A stretch of DNA of 64,000 nucleotides from Bradyrhizobium sp. AT1 (GTDB taxonomy: Bacteria; Pseudomonadota; Alphaproteobacteria; Rhizobiales; Xanthobacteraceae): NCBI RefSeq assembly GCF_001590795.1, contig NZ_JXDL01000001.1, positions 3,948,314 through 4,012,313 of the forward strand, in the 5' to 3' direction. Within the stretch, counting starts at the first letter, position 1. The number at the start of each line of letters is the position of its first letter. Shown here in pieces: positions 16,782 to 26,541 of the stretch. A model generated the notes under the pieces. The model saw nothing but the letters and a program-made list of their open reading frames with translations, had not been told where the DNA came from and did no database searches. A program made the translations under genes and the position numbers.

Positions 16782-17387
16782 TTATTCCTTGCCGTTCTCG
16801 TCCTTGGTCAAAAATCCCTTCGCCTGCATGGCGAGATGCACCCTGTTGGCGAAAGTCGCGTCCGTGCCCTTGGCCACCAGGCCTGCGTGCTCGGCCACCG
16901 CCTCGCACAGGGTCGCCACCCAATCATTGTCGGCCTTGGCGAAGTCCGACAGCACGTGGCCGTGCACCAGTTCCTTGACGCCGGGATGACCGATGCCGAG
17001 CCGCACGCGGCGATAGTCGTTGCCGATATGCGCCGAGATCGAACGCAGGCCGTTATGGCCGGCGATGCCGCCGCCGATCTTCACCCGCACCTTGCCCGGC
17101 GGCAGTTCGAGCTCGTCATGGAACACGGTGACGTCGCCAGGGACGATCTTGAAGAAGCTTGCGGCGTCCTGCACGGCACGGCCGGAATCGTTCATGTAGG
17201 TCGTCGGCTTGAGCAGGATCACGCGCTCAGTGCCGAGCGTGCCTTCCGAGGTGTCGCCCTGAAAACGGCGGCGCCATGGTGCGAAACCATGACGCCGCGC
17301 GATTTCGTCGACGGCCATGAAGCCGATATTGTGCCGGTTGCGTGCGTATTTCGCGCCGGGATTGCCGAGCCCAACAAAGAGTCGCAT
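16782..17387 (-). CDS. pth: Peptidyl-tRNA hydrolase
   Basis: 201-aa bacterial Pth, which recycles peptidyl-tRNA dropped from ribosomes by cleaving the ester bond. The N-terminal [18 protein letters not shown] contains the substrate-binding Asn and catalytic His; YMNDSG near residue 67 and HDEL near 92 supply the other conserved Asn and Asp. The GHNGLRSI segment near 110 is also typical. It lies 57 bp after rplY on the minus strand, the common rplY-pth-ychF order. Confidence 0.97.
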   Translation of the reverse strand: MRLFVGLGNPGAKYARNRHNIGFMAVDEIARRHGFAPWRRRFQGDTSEGTLGTERVILLKPTTYMNDSGRAVQDAASFFKIVPGDVTVFHDELELPPGKVRVKIGGGIAGHNGLRSISAHIGNDYRRVRLGIGHPGVKELVHGHVLSDFAKADNDWVATLCEAVAEHAGLVAKGTDATFANRVHLAMQAKGFLTKDENGKE

Positions 17388-17444
17388 GACGCGGCGCGCC
17401 CTCGCTCGGCGCGCGATCGAGGACCGCGCGCCAGCCTTGAGAGA

Positions 17445-18158
17445 TTACTTCTTCTTGTCGCCGCCGGCAGGAGCCTTGGCAGCAGCCGCCGGAGCCGCAG
17501 CACCCGCGGCAGGAGCCGCACCAGCCGCCGGAGCAGCCGCAGCAGCGCCGGGAGCTGCAGCCGCAGCCGCGGCCTTCTGCTCTTCGGCATAGCCGGACGG
17601 CGGCACGATGGTGACGAGGGTCGCGTCCTCGCGGGTCAGCGCCTTCACGCCGTTCGGCAGCTTGACGTCGGACAGATGCAGCGAGTGACCGATTTCCAGC
17701 GAGCCGACATCGGCCTCGATGTACTGCGGAATGCTCTCGACGCCGCATTCGAGCTCGATCGCGTGGGCGACGATGTTGACGGTGCCGCCGCGCTTCACGC
17801 CCGGGGACGCTTCCGACTTCACAACATGCAGGGGCACGCTGATACGGATGGTAGCGCCTTCGCCGAGCCGCATGAAATCGACATGGATCGGGAAGTCCTT
17901 GACCGGATCGAGGTGATAGTCGCGCGGAATCACGCGGTGCTTCTTACCCTCGAGATCGATGTCCACCAGCGTGGTCAGGAACCGGCCGGCGAGGATGCGC
18001 TGGCGCAGTTCGCGATCTTCGATCGAGATCGTGACGGGGGGCTGGTTGTTGCCATAGATCACTCCGGGCACGCGCCCGGCGCGACGCTCAGCCCGGGCGG
18101 CCCCCTTGCCGCTCTTCGGACGTGCGGTCGCCTTCAATTCCTTGACGGTCGTCGCCAT
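17445..18158 (-). CDS. rplY: 50S ribosomal protein L25 / general stress protein Ctc
   Basis: 237-aa CTC-type L25, a 5S rRNA-binding ribosomal protein. The N-terminal L25 domain (about 1-95) has GVIYGNNQPP and the TL5-like beta domain follows (about 100-190). The last 50 residues are an unusual tail almost purely Ala, Pro and Gly ending in DKKK, longer than in most relatives; its codons are repetitive GCC/GCA runs. ATG 18158 starts MATTVKELKA; eight upstream in-frame codons are not family-like. First gene of the rplY-pth-ychF series. Confidence 0.95.
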   Translation of the reverse strand: MATTVKELKATARPKSGKGAARAERRAGRVPGVIYGNNQPPVTISIEDRELRQRILAGRFLTTLVDIDLEGKKHRVIPRDYHLDPVKDFPIHVDFMRLGEGATIRISVPLHVVKSEASPGVKRGGTVNIVAHAIELECGVESIPQYIEADVGSLEIGHSLHLSDVKLPNGVKALTREDATLVTIVPPSGYAEEQKAAAAAAAPGAAAAAPAAGAAPAAGAAAPAAAAKAPAGGDKKK

Positions 18159-18318
18159 GTCGTTAAGTCCTTGTTTTTGCAAAAGTTAATGGGCCGCAGC
18201 GCGGCCCATGGCATAGCTCGCAGCAAGCCTCCAGGGGTGCGGGGGCCACGAACTTGGCGGGCTTTTACCCGGAAGACGCGGAAATGACAAGGAGAATGGG
18301 CCGGGAATGGCATCCCTT

Positions 18319-18402
18319 GTAGCCCGGATGGAGCGCAGCGAAATCCGGGACCTGCCCACCGTTGGAACTGACCCGGATTGCGCTGCGCTCCATCCGGGCT
18401 AC
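18319..18402. repeat. Dispersed palindromic repeat, family A, copy 2
   Basis: GTAGCCCGGATGGAGCGCAG / CTGCGCTCCATCCGGGCTAC outer arms around a variable centre. It lies between the ends of ubiK and the start region of rplY, both on the minus strand. Confidence 0.88.
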
Positions 18403-18412
18403 GAGACCGAGG

Positions 18413-18664
18413 TTATCCCCCGAGCTTGGCCTCCAGCGCCGCGATGCGCGCCTTCAGCGCCTCGTTCTCCTCGCGCGCGAGGCGGGCCATGTCCTTGACC
18501 GCCTCGAACTCCTCGCGCTTGACCAGATCCATGTCGCGCAGGAATTTTTCGGCCTGGGTGCGCATCACGGTGTCGAACTCGCGCTTGACGCCCTGGGCGG
18601 CACCGGCAGCATCGTTCATCAGGCGGCCGATCTCGTCGAAAAACCGGTTGTTGGTCTGGGTCAT
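18413..18664 (-). CDS. ubiK: Accessory factor UbiK family (BMFP domain) protein
   Basis: 83-aa helical protein, MTQTNNRFFDEIGRLMNDAA at the start and a C-terminal coiled coil (EENEALKARIAALEAKLGG), matching the YqiC/UbiK family. UbiK helps ubiquinone biosynthesis in proteobacteria, possibly by linking UbiJ and lipids; members also fuse membranes in vitro. It is divergent from lgt (198-bp gap). A start 16 codons upstream is in frame but lacks family similarity. Confidence 0.85.
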   Translation of the reverse strand: MTQTNNRFFDEIGRLMNDAAGAAQGVKREFDTVMRTQAEKFLRDMDLVKREEFEAVKDMARLAREENEALKARIAALEAKLGG

Positions 18665-18862
18665 GTCGGTCTCCGATAAACTTTGCGCGAACTCTCCGAA
18701 ACACAATGGCAATCCAAAGGGAGCGGTTCAAGGGCCGCGAGGTGGTATCCTTGTCATGCTCCGGTTTCCTTGCAATCGTACTCAACGTCCCTGCATAAGA
18801 AGAATCCCAGGGCGTCTGCCGGCGCTCGACCGCCGCGATCTCGCTTGGAAATAGAAGGCGCG

Positions 18863-19708
18863 ATGCCCTTTCTGCTCATCGACTTCCCTGCCTTCAAGCC
18901 GATCGCGCTCGAGATCGGCCCGTTCGCGATCCGCTGGTATGCGCTGGCCTATATCTGCGGCATCGTGTTCGGCTGGCTCTATGCGCGCTCGCTGCTGAAG
19001 AAAGAGCGCCTGTGGGGCGGCCCGGCACCGATGTCGCTGGTGCAGATCGACGACTTCATCCTCTGGGTCACGCTCGGCATCATCCTCGGCGGCCGCACCG
19101 GCTACGTGCTGTTCTACAATCTGCCCTTCTTCATCGATTACCCCGCCGCGATCTTCAGATTGTGGGAGGGCGGCATGTCTTTCCACGGCGGCTTCCTCGG
19201 CTGCGTCGTCGCGGTGATGTGGTTTGCCTATCGCAACAACATCCCGATCCTGTCGCTCGGCGACATCACGACCGCCGTCGCCCCGGTCGGCCTGCTGCTC
19301 GGGCGCATCGCCAATTTCATCAATGGCGAATTGTGGGGCCGCGCCACCGATGCCAGCCTGCCCTGGGCGATGATCTTCCCCAACGATCCCACGCAGCTGC
19401 CGCGTCATCCGAGCCAGCTCTACCAGGCCGGCATGGAGGGCATCCTGCTGTTCACGGTGCTCGCGATCATGATCCGCTGCGGCGCCCTGAAGCGGCCCGG
19501 CATGATCCTTGGCGCCTTCATCCTGGTCTATGGCCTGGCCCGGATCGCCGGCGAGCATTTCCGCGAACCGGACCCGCAACTCGGCTTCCTCTGGGGCGGA
19601 TTAACCATGGGCATGCTGTTGTCGATCCCGATGCTTATCGTCGGCGGTGTACTTATTGTATTGGCGGTCAGGCGCGGTGCGCCGAAGCCGCTCGAGGCCA
19701 ACAGTTAA
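18863..19708 (+). CDS. lgt: Prolipoprotein diacylglyceryl transferase
   Basis: 281-aa polytopic inner-membrane enzyme that transfers diacylglycerol from phosphatidylglycerol to the lipobox Cys of prolipoproteins. [14 protein letters not shown] near residue 149 is the family signature, with RTGYVLFYN near 78 and FHGGFLGC near 107 also conserved; about seven helices. ATG 18863 begins MPFLLIDFP; 60 in-frame upstream codons are not family-like. It is followed 20 bp later by the MidA-like gene, then pgeF, apparently one operon. lspA, the next enzyme of this pathway, is at 55063. Confidence 0.97.
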   Translation: MPFLLIDFPAFKPIALEIGPFAIRWYALAYICGIVFGWLYARSLLKKERLWGGPAPMSLVQIDDFILWVTLGIILGGRTGYVLFYNLPFFIDYPAAIFRLWEGGMSFHGGFLGCVVAVMWFAYRNNIPILSLGDITTAVAPVGLLLGRIANFINGELWGRATDASLPWAMIFPNDPTQLPRHPSQLYQAGMEGILLFTVLAIMIRCGALKRPGMILGAFILVYGLARIAGEHFREPDPQLGFLWGGLTMGMLLSIPMLIVGGVLIVLAVRRGAPKPLEANS

Positions 19709-19728
19709 TTCCTTTCGAGAAGATAGCC

Positions 19729-20844
19729 GTGACCGAACAGCCGCTGCTCAACGAGATCAAGGCGCTGATCAAATCCTCAGGCCCGATGCCGGTCTGGCGC
19801 TACATGGAACTGTGCCTGATGCATCCGCGTCATGGCTACTACGTCTCGCGCGATCCGCTCGGGCGTGAGGGCGACTTCACCACCGCGCCCGAAGTCAGCC
19901 AGATGTTCGGCGAGCTCCTGGGGTTGTGGACCGCCTCGGTGTGGAAGCAGATGGGCTCGCCGCAGTTTTTGCGGCTGATCGAGCTCGGGCCCGGCCGCGG
20001 CACAATGATGGCGGACGCGCTGCGCGCGCTCCGCGTGCTGCCGCCGCTGTACCAGGCACTCCACATCCACATGGTCGAGGTCAATCCAGTGCTGCGCGAG
20101 CGGCAGGGTGCGACGCTGTCCGCCGTACGCAACATCTCCTGGCACGACAGCATCGACGACGTGCCGGAGGGGCCGAGCATCATCCTCGCCAACGAATATT
20201 TCGACGTGCTGCCGATCCACCAGATGGTCCGCCACGAGAACGGCTGGCACGAGCGCGTGATCGAGATCGACGGCAACGGAAAGCTCCAATTCGGCGTGGC
20301 GCCGGAGCCGACGCCGCGCTTCGACGTGCTGCTGCCGCCGTTGGTGCGCGCCGCGCCCGTCGGCGCCGTGTTCGAATGGCGGCCCGACGGCGAGATCATG
20401 AAGCTCGCCACGCGCGTGCGCGACCAGGACGGCGCGGCGCTGATCATCGACTACGGCCACTTACGCAGCGATGCCGGCGACACCTTCCAGGCGATCGCGC
20501 GTCACACCTTCGCCGATCCCCTGAAGGCGCCCGGGCAGGCCGACGTCACCGCCCATGTCGATTTCCAGGCGCTGGCGGGTGCGGCCGAGGCTGTCGGCGC
20601 GCGCGTGCACGGGCCGGTGACGCAGGGCGACTTCCTCAGGCGGATCGGCATCGACACCAGGGCCGCCGCCCTCATGCAGAAGGCGACGCCGGAAGTGGCC
20701 ACCGACATTTCGATCGCCCTCAAGCGCCTGACGGAAACCGGGCGCAGCGGCATGGGCTCGATGTTCAAAGTGCTCGGCATCTCCGAGCCGCGGCTGACGG
20801 GCATTGCCGGCCTCAGCGATCTCGAACCGGCCGGAGACGATTGA
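19729..20844 (+). CDS. SAM-dependent methyltransferase, MidA/NDUFAF7 family
   Basis: 371-aa protein with the GREGDFTTAPEVSQMFGEL block near residue 44 and the SAM-binding LIELGPGRGTMMADAL near 86, which define the family of mitochondrial NDUFAF7/MidA. NDUFAF7 methylates an Arg of complex I subunit NDUFS2 during assembly; bacterial members are assumed to act alike. GTG 19729 is the likely start (GAGAAGA six bases before). Its stop overlaps the pgeF start (TGATG), and lgt is 20 bp upstream. Confidence 0.92.
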   Translation: MTEQPLLNEIKALIKSSGPMPVWRYMELCLMHPRHGYYVSRDPLGREGDFTTAPEVSQMFGELLGLWTASVWKQMGSPQFLRLIELGPGRGTMMADALRALRVLPPLYQALHIHMVEVNPVLRERQGATLSAVRNISWHDSIDDVPEGPSIILANEYFDVLPIHQMVRHENGWHERVIEIDGNGKLQFGVAPEPTPRFDVLLPPLVRAAPVGAVFEWRPDGEIMKLATRVRDQDGAALIIDYGHLRSDAGDTFQAIARHTFADPLKAPGQADVTAHVDFQALAGAAEAVGARVHGPVTQGDFLRRIGIDTRAAALMQKATPEVATDISIALKRLTETGRSGMGSMFKVLGISEPRLTGIAGLSDLEPAGDD

Positions 20845-21611
20845 TGACCCTCACCTCGTCGCTGCTGTCGGCCGTCCCCGGACTTCGCCACGCATTCTTC
20901 ACCCGCGAAGGCGGCGTCTCCGGCGGCATCTATTCCGCGCTGAACGGCGGGCTCGGCTCCAGCGACGATCAGAGCCTGGTCGCGGAGAACCGCCGCCGCA
21001 TGGCCGAGCATGTCGGCGTCGCGGCGGATCGCTTCCTCAGCCTGCACCAGATCCATTCGCCCGACGTGCTCGTGGCGGAAGCGCCGTGGCCGGGCGGGCC
21101 GCGACCGAAGGGCGATGCGCTGGTCACGAAAACGCCCGGCATTGCGCTCGGGGTCTCCACCGCCGATTGCGGGCCGGTGCTGTTCGTCGACCCCAACGCG
21201 CGCGTGATCGGCGGCGCGCATGCGGGGTGGAAGGGCGCGCTGACCGGCGTGCTGGAGGCGACGATCTCGGCGATGGAGACGCTCGGCGCCACGCGCAGCG
21301 GCATCATCGCCGCGATCGGCCCCTTGATCCGGCAGGAGAGCTACGAGGTCGGCAACGAGTTCGTGACACGCTTCATCGAGGCGGACGCGGAGAACGCGAT
21401 GTTCTTCATCCCCTCGCGGCGCGAGGGACACGCGATGTTCGATCTCGCCGGCTTCATCCGCAAGCGGCTGGAAGGTGCCGGCATCCTGATGATCGACGAT
21501 CTAGGCCTGGACACCTACGCCGACGAGCGCTTCTTCAGCTATCGCCGCTCGGTGCATCGCCAGGAGCCGGATTACGGCCGTCACGTCCACGCCATCGCGC
21601 TGGAAGCGTAA
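20844..21611 (+). CDS. pgeF: Peptidoglycan editing factor PgeF (YfiH/laccase-domain)
   Basis: 255-aa protein of the YfiH/DUF152 family. The zinc-site residues are visible in LHQIHSPDV near residue 67, STADCGPV near 104 and GAHAGWKG near 124. PgeF hydrolyses wrongly made UDP-MurNAc-L-Ser to keep L-Ser out of peptidoglycan; family members have also been called polyphenol oxidases or purine nucleoside-active enzymes. Its ATG overlaps the MidA-like stop by one base, so the two are translationally coupled. Confidence 0.9.
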   Translation: MTLTSSLLSAVPGLRHAFFTREGGVSGGIYSALNGGLGSSDDQSLVAENRRRMAEHVGVAADRFLSLHQIHSPDVLVAEAPWPGGPRPKGDALVTKTPGIALGVSTADCGPVLFVDPNARVIGGAHAGWKGALTGVLEATISAMETLGATRSGIIAAIGPLIRQESYEVGNEFVTRFIEADAENAMFFIPSRREGHAMFDLAGFIRKRLEGAGILMIDDLGLDTYADERFFSYRRSVHRQEPDYGRHVHAIALEA

Positions 21612-21613
21612 GG

Positions 21614-21706
21614 TCTCGTGCCCCGGCTCTGCGATCTCGATCTCGGCGACAATCTGAGCCCGGCTCAGCGCAGCGGCACTGCGCGCCGCAACGCGTCCGG
21701 GACACG
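21614..21706. repeat. Degenerate family B palindromic repeat
   Basis: TCTCGTGCCCCGG at the left and GCGTCCGGGACACG at the right match family B ends, but the centre is shortened and scrambled. It follows the pgeF stop and probably marks the end of the lgt operon. A partial family C-like sequence (GTCATTCCGGGGCG) follows near 21772. Confidence 0.6.
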
Positions 21707-21867
21707 CACCGTTTTCCGGACCATCGCTTCGAAGGCTGCGCGCTCGAAGCGTGAACACACAGGCAACTCCGCGTCATTCCGGGGCGATGGTCCTGTGCGA
21801 TGACAGTGGCCTGTGTCGCCCCTGCCCTAGACCTTAATCGATTTTAACGATATCGCTGCCCTCCATA

Positions 21868-22485
21868 ATGAGGGACGCGTCATTCATCCTGGGCCGCGCG
21901 GGTTCGCGCGTGCTGGCGGTCATGCTGCTGGCGGCCTCAGCCGCGCTTGGCGGCTGCGCCGGCGGTGGTGGCGGCGCCGCCAATTCCTACGCCATGGCAC
22001 CGAGCACCGGCTCGGGTGCGACGGTCGCCTTCGAATCGATCGACGGCCCGCCGCCGCAGGTGTTCGACCGCATGGTCGGCGTGCTCGACAGCGAATCCAA
22101 GCTGCGTAGCCTGTCCGTCGTCTCCCGTGAGGGGACGGCTGCCTATCGCGTGCGCAGCTATCTCTCCGCCCAGGTGGTGCGCGGAAAGACCGTGATCGCC
22201 TGGGTTTGGGACGTCTACGACGCCAACCAGCAGCGCGCGCTGCGCCTCTCCGGCGAGGAACCCACGTCCGCCAAGGGCGGCCGCGATCCCTGGGGCGCGG
22301 CCGACGACCTCGTGCTGCGGAAGATCGCCCAGGCCGGATTCAGCGGACTTTCCAACATGATCAACGGAACACCGGATGCACCTGGCGCAGCGCCAGGCTT
22401 GCGGGGACCGGCGGTGGCGAGCGTGATCAACGACGTCCCGGCGCCTGAGATGCCGAGCTCGGCGCTCGGCTATGCCGAGCGATAA
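21868..22485 (+). CDS. Putative lipoprotein
   Basis: 205-aa exported protein. An N-terminal signal region (VLAVMLLAASAALGGC) contains a lipobox LGGC with Cys at about residue 29, followed by a Gly-rich linker, so it is predicted to be processed by Lgt and LspA. The body has alternating strands and helices (VFDRMVGVLDSES, VRSYLSAQVVRGKTVIAWVWDVYD) without a named domain I can recognise. The upstream AT-rich block at 21834-21855 (TTAA-N6-TTAA, then CGATATCG) is a plausible promoter. Confidence 0.8.
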   Translation: MRDASFILGRAGSRVLAVMLLAASAALGGCAGGGGGAANSYAMAPSTGSGATVAFESIDGPPPQVFDRMVGVLDSESKLRSLSVVSREGTAAYRVRSYLSAQVVRGKTVIAWVWDVYDANQQRALRLSGEEPTSAKGGRDPWGAADDLVLRKIAQAGFSGLSNMINGTPDAPGAAPGLRGPAVASVINDVPAPEMPSSALGYAER

Positions 22486-22687
22486 CCCCCGCTAAACCAC
22501 GGCCCAAGAATTCCAGGACTCGCGGCCAAGCCGTTGGCCCGACTCAGGATTTTCAAAGGGAAAACGTAGCATCCCGGGTTGCCATCGCAGCCCTCGGCCT
22601 GATATTTCCTCGCCCGTCGTAACCGTGCTTCCAGTGGGATCTGAGATGTTGAACGTCGTATCCAGCAAAGCGCGGGAGGAAGCATCC

Positions 22688-23641
<954 letters not shown>

Positions 23642-23645
23642 CACC

Positions 23646-23748
23646 GTCGTTCCGGGGCGGCGCGTAGCGCCGAACCCGGAATCCATCTTGCAGCGATCCG
23701 TTTCGACAAATGGATTCCGGGTTCACGCTGCGCGCGCCCCGGAATGAC
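23646..23748. repeat. Dispersed palindromic repeat, family C, copy 1
   Basis: Outer arms GTCGTTCCGGGGCG / CGCCCCGGAATGAC with inner arms AACCCGGAATCCAT / ATGGATTCCGGGTT. A second copy is at 36250-36353. It separates the convergent prs and ribH genes. Confidence 0.87.
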
Positions 23749-23753
23749 CAGAC

Positions 23754-24326
23754 CTACCCGACGATCCCCGCCGCGACCTGGCCGCGCAGGCGCTCCAGGC
23801 CGAGCAACGTCTCGGCACAGGCAGCCGCGACCTCGACGCCCTTGATCGCAAAGTGCCTGCGGAAGAAGTCGTAATGCACCTCGGTCTCGTGGAATTGCTG
23901 CGGCGTCAGCACGGCCGAGAACACCGGCACCTCGGTGCGCAGTTGCACGTCCATCAGCGCCTTGATCACGGTGTCGGCGACAAACTCGTGGCGATAGATG
24001 CCGCCGTCGACGACGAGGCCGGCCGCGACGATGGCGGTGTAGCGCCGCGTCTTGGCGAGGACCTGCGCATGCAGCGGGATCTCGAACGAGCCCGGCACCT
24101 CGAACACGTCGACATGGGTGAGATGGCGCGCTTCGGCCTCCTTCATGAAGGCGATGCGGGCCTCCTCGACCACGTCGCGGTGCCAGCAGGCCTGCACGAA
24201 AGCCACCCGCTGCGGCTTGGCAAAGCGAGGGTGCTCGGTCGCAGGTCCTTGCGGAACCGGCGGTTGGGGGACTTCAACTTCGGCTTTGGAAGTTTCGGCT
24301 TGGGGGTCTTGCAACATCTGATTCAT
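23754..24326 (-). CDS. ribH: 6,7-dimethyl-8-ribityllumazine synthase, type II
   Basis: 190-aa lumazine synthase, the penultimate enzyme of riboflavin synthesis. Core features are AFVQACWHRDVVEEAR near residue 43, FEVPGSFEIPLHA near 73 and GGIYRHEFVAD near 108; the sequence style is that of RibH2 enzymes of Brucella and Mesorhizobium. A Pro/Glu-rich N-terminal stretch of about 35 residues precedes the core. ATG 24326 has AGGAAAG six bases before it; a longer frame starting at 24419 begins inside the FMN riboswitch and is rejected. Regulation is by that riboswitch. Confidence 0.93.
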   Translation of the reverse strand: MNQMLQDPQAETSKAEVEVPQPPVPQGPATEHPRFAKPQRVAFVQACWHRDVVEEARIAFMKEAEARHLTHVDVFEVPGSFEIPLHAQVLAKTRRYTAIVAAGLVVDGGIYRHEFVADTVIKALMDVQLRTEVPVFSAVLTPQQFHETEVHYDFFRRHFAIKGVEVAAACAETLLGLERLRGQVAAGIVG

Positions 24327-24407
24327 GGCTTTCCTCGGTTCAAGGACCAGAATCAGGGCACACGGAACGACAAACAGCCGCACCTTGCGATGCGTCTGCC
24401 ACCGACC

Positions 24408-24559
24408 GTTCTCTTTCATCCGGACTTTAACCGTCGGCTTCGGAGTTGCACCGAATCTGCTGACCCTTCCGTTCGGGATACCCCCTCGCGGAAGGCGCTC
24501 GCGGGCTTAGGCCTTTCGGCCCTTACCGCCGGTGGGGACTTTCACCCCGCCCTGAGAAC
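24408..24559 (-). promoter_or_regulatory. FMN riboswitch (RFN element) controlling ribH
   Basis: On the minus strand, the region opens with GTTCTC and closes with GAGAAC (P1 stem) and contains the conserved RFN blocks in order: AGGGCGGGGTGAAAGTCCCC, ACCGGCGGT, GCCCGCGAGC, GATTCGGTGCAACTCCGAAG, CCGACGGT and AGTCCGGATG. It ends 82 bases before the ribH ATG. FMN binding normally lowers expression; no terminator hairpin with a T-run is seen before ribH, so control of translation initiation is more likely. Confidence 0.93.
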
Positions 24560-25014
24560 ATCGGCCGCCCGGAATGAACGGCCTGTCCGGAAATATGCAG
24601 CCGGCGGACCGGCGCGGCAAGTATGTTCCGCATGGGCAAATCGCATGGTCCCATGCCATCGCCGTGGGAGCGGCCCTCGCCGCGCGGAATTAACGATTGG
24701 CGCCTCGCCGGATCCGATTCCGGTTTGTTCTCCTCGATCTCGATCGAGGACTCCCGGCGTTAAGAATTGTGGCGGAGATGAGCTGTGGACGAACGAGTCC
24801 TGGCTTGTGGACGGACTCGGGACCCCGTTGCGCAGATTCCGCAAATCACATCACTTGATCCGCGACAGGCCCGCGCTGATCCGAGGGATCGCAAGACCCC
24901 GAGGAGATCGCAAAGGCGACTCCGAGGGGACGCCGTAGCGACGTTTAGGGAGCGTGCGCCGGGCCCAACCGTGTGCGTATCAAAGACAACAAGAAGGCAA
25001 GAGGTCGAGACGGC
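24560..25014. other. Long intergenic region with GANTC cluster, between divergent ribH riboswitch and ybjN-like gene
   Basis: No convincing gene. The left part must hold the ribH promoter. Between 24716 and 24922 there are six GANTC sites (24716, 24749, 24795, 24814, 24835, 24918), the CcrM methylation target of alphaproteobacteria. Also present are a hairpin TCCTCGAT-CTCG-ATCGAGGA at about 24731-24750 and two TGTGGACG copies at about 24784 and 24806. Confidence 0.5.
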
Positions 25015-25515
25015 ATGTCCCTGCTCGAAGGCACTATCGATTCCAAAAGCCATCCGCTCGCGGTGGTCGAGGATATCGCTGCCAGCAACAACTGGCCGTT
25101 CGAACGCTCCGGCGAAGACGAACTCACGATTGTCTCGAAGGGACAATGGACCGACTACCAGCTCTCCTTCACCTGGATGGGCGAGATCGAGGCGCTGCAT
25201 CTGGCCTGCGCTTTCGACATGAAGATTCCGTCCGCGCGGCGCGGCGAGGTGCAGCGGCTCGTCGCCGCCGTCAACGAGCAGCTGTGGGTCGGCCATTTCG
25301 ACCTGTGGACCAACACCGGCATGGTGATGCATCGCCAGGCGCTGGTGCTGCCGGGCGGGCTGACCGCTTCGACCGCGCAATGCGAAGCCATGCTCGCCGG
25401 CGCCATCCACGCCTGCGAGCGCTATTTCCCCGCGTTCCAATTCGTGGTGTGGGCCGGCAAGACCACGACCGAGGCGATGGACGCGGCGATGTTCGACACG
25501 GTCGGAGAGGCGTAA
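25015..25515 (+). CDS. YbjN domain-containing protein
   Basis: 166-aa soluble protein matching the YbjN (type III secretion chaperone-like) family: PLAVVEDIAASNNWPFER near residue 14, then GQWTDYQLSFTW and a helical C-terminal half. In other alphaproteobacteria YbjN-like proteins are widespread and of unclear function, with links to stress or toxin-antitoxin-like suppression in E. coli. ATG 25015 begins MSLLEG; a start at 24973 is possible. Its promoter region carries the GANTC cluster noted above. Confidence 0.87.
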   Translation: MSLLEGTIDSKSHPLAVVEDIAASNNWPFERSGEDELTIVSKGQWTDYQLSFTWMGEIEALHLACAFDMKIPSARRGEVQRLVAAVNEQLWVGHFDLWTNTGMVMHRQALVLPGGLTASTAQCEAMLAGAIHACERYFPAFQFVVWAGKTTTEAMDAAMFDTVGEA

Positions 25516-25531
25516 GGCTCGCCTCCCCTCT

Positions 25532-25694
25532 CTGTCGTCCCGGACGAGCGACACGTCCGCCGTAGCTCGAAGAGCGAAGGCGGAAGCGAAGATCCGGGAC
25601 CCAGACCGCGTGATGTCTCTTGTGGCACGCGACTTGTTGCCAACACCTGCATCCACTAGAACCGCCTGTGTCCCCGCTTTCGCGGGGACGACAC
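25532..25694. repeat. Dispersed repeat, family E, copy 1
   Basis: Begins TGTCGTCCCGGAC, contains AGATCCGGGACCCA, and ends CCCCGCTTTCGCGGGGACGACA, giving an overall inverted arrangement with a terminal hairpin. A related copy is at 26953-27106, so two copies bracket proC and the thioesterase gene. Confidence 0.65.
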
Positions 25695-25701
25695 TGAGTG
25701 T

Positions 25702-26538
25702 ATGGCGGCTGCAATGGCGAACAACCTCCTTCAAGACATCACCGGCACCATCCTGCTCGCCGGCGCCGGCAAGATGGGCGGCGCGATGTTGACCGGATGG
25801 CTTGCGGGCGGGCTCGACCCGCGCCGCGTCGCGGTAGTCGATCCGCACATCTCGCCTGAGATCACCGCGCTTGCCGCCAAGGGCGTCGCGCTCAATCCCG
25901 ATGTGAAAGCGGCCGGCCCGGTCGAGACGCTGGTCGTCGCGGTGAAGCCGCAGATGTTCCGCGAGGCTGGCGCGAGGCTGAAAGCGTTCGTCTCGGACCA
26001 GACCTCCGTGGTCTCGATCATGGCGGGAACCACGATCGCCTCGCTGCAGGAGGTCTGCGGCGGCGCCGTGGTGCGCGCGATGCCGAACACGCCGGCCGCG
26101 ATCGGCCGCGGCATCACCGTCGCCGTCGCGGCGAGCAATGTCAGCACCGCGCAGCGCGCGATCGCCGATGCGCTGCTGCGCGCCACGGGCTCGGTCGAAT
26201 GGGTCGAGGATGAAGGCCTGATGGACGCGGTGACGGCCGTCTCCGGCTCGGGGCCGGCCTATGTGTTCCTGCTCGCCGAGGAGCTCGCGCGCGCCGGCGT
26301 CGAGGCCGGGCTCCCCGAGGCGCTGGCAACGAAGCTCGCCCGCGAAACGGTGGCGGGCTCCGGCGAGCTGCTGCACCAGTCGGAGCTTCCCTCCGCCACG
26401 CTGCGCCAGAACGTCACCTCGCCCGGCGGCACCACGGCCGCAGCGCTCAGTGTGCTCATGGGCGAACCCGGCCTGCGCGAGCTGATGATCCGCGCGATCG
26501 CAGCGGCGACGCAGCGGTCGAAGGAATTGGCGAAGTAA
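25702..26538 (+). CDS. proC: Pyrroline-5-carboxylate reductase
   Basis: 278-aa enzyme for the last step of proline synthesis, reducing pyrroline-5-carboxylate with NAD(P)H. The Rossmann dinucleotide loop ILLAGAGKMGGAM is near residue 17, VVRAMPNTPAAIGRG near 123, and the C-terminal signature TSPGGTTAAALSVL near 235. ATG 25702 is the first start; ATG 25714 (MANNLL) is also possible. It converges on the thioesterase gene with only three bases between stops. Confidence 0.95.
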   Translation: MAAAMANNLLQDITGTILLAGAGKMGGAMLTGWLAGGLDPRRVAVVDPHISPEITALAAKGVALNPDVKAAGPVETLVVAVKPQMFREAGARLKAFVSDQTSVVSIMAGTTIASLQEVCGGAVVRAMPNTPAAIGRGITVAVAASNVSTAQRAIADALLRATGSVEWVEDEGLMDAVTAVSGSGPAYVFLLAEELARAGVEAGLPEALATKLARETVAGSGELLHQSELPSATLRQNVTSPGGTTAAALSVLMGEPGLRELMIRAIAAATQRSKELAK

Positions 26539-26541
26539 CCG

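Noticed and set aside
17445..17600. Ala/Pro repeats at the rplY end as a separate repeat array or CRISPR
   Set aside because: They are in-frame GCC/GCA codon runs encoding the protein tail, with irregular unit length and no spacers.
24327..24419. Thirty-one-residue N-terminal extension of RibH
   Set aside because: Its start codon lies in the last stem of the FMN riboswitch and AGGAAAG marks the start at 24326.
24784..24815. Two TGTGGACG copies as DnaA boxes or an origin
   Set aside because: They differ from the TTATCCACA consensus, only two are present, and no origin-associated genes such as hemE or dnaA are near.
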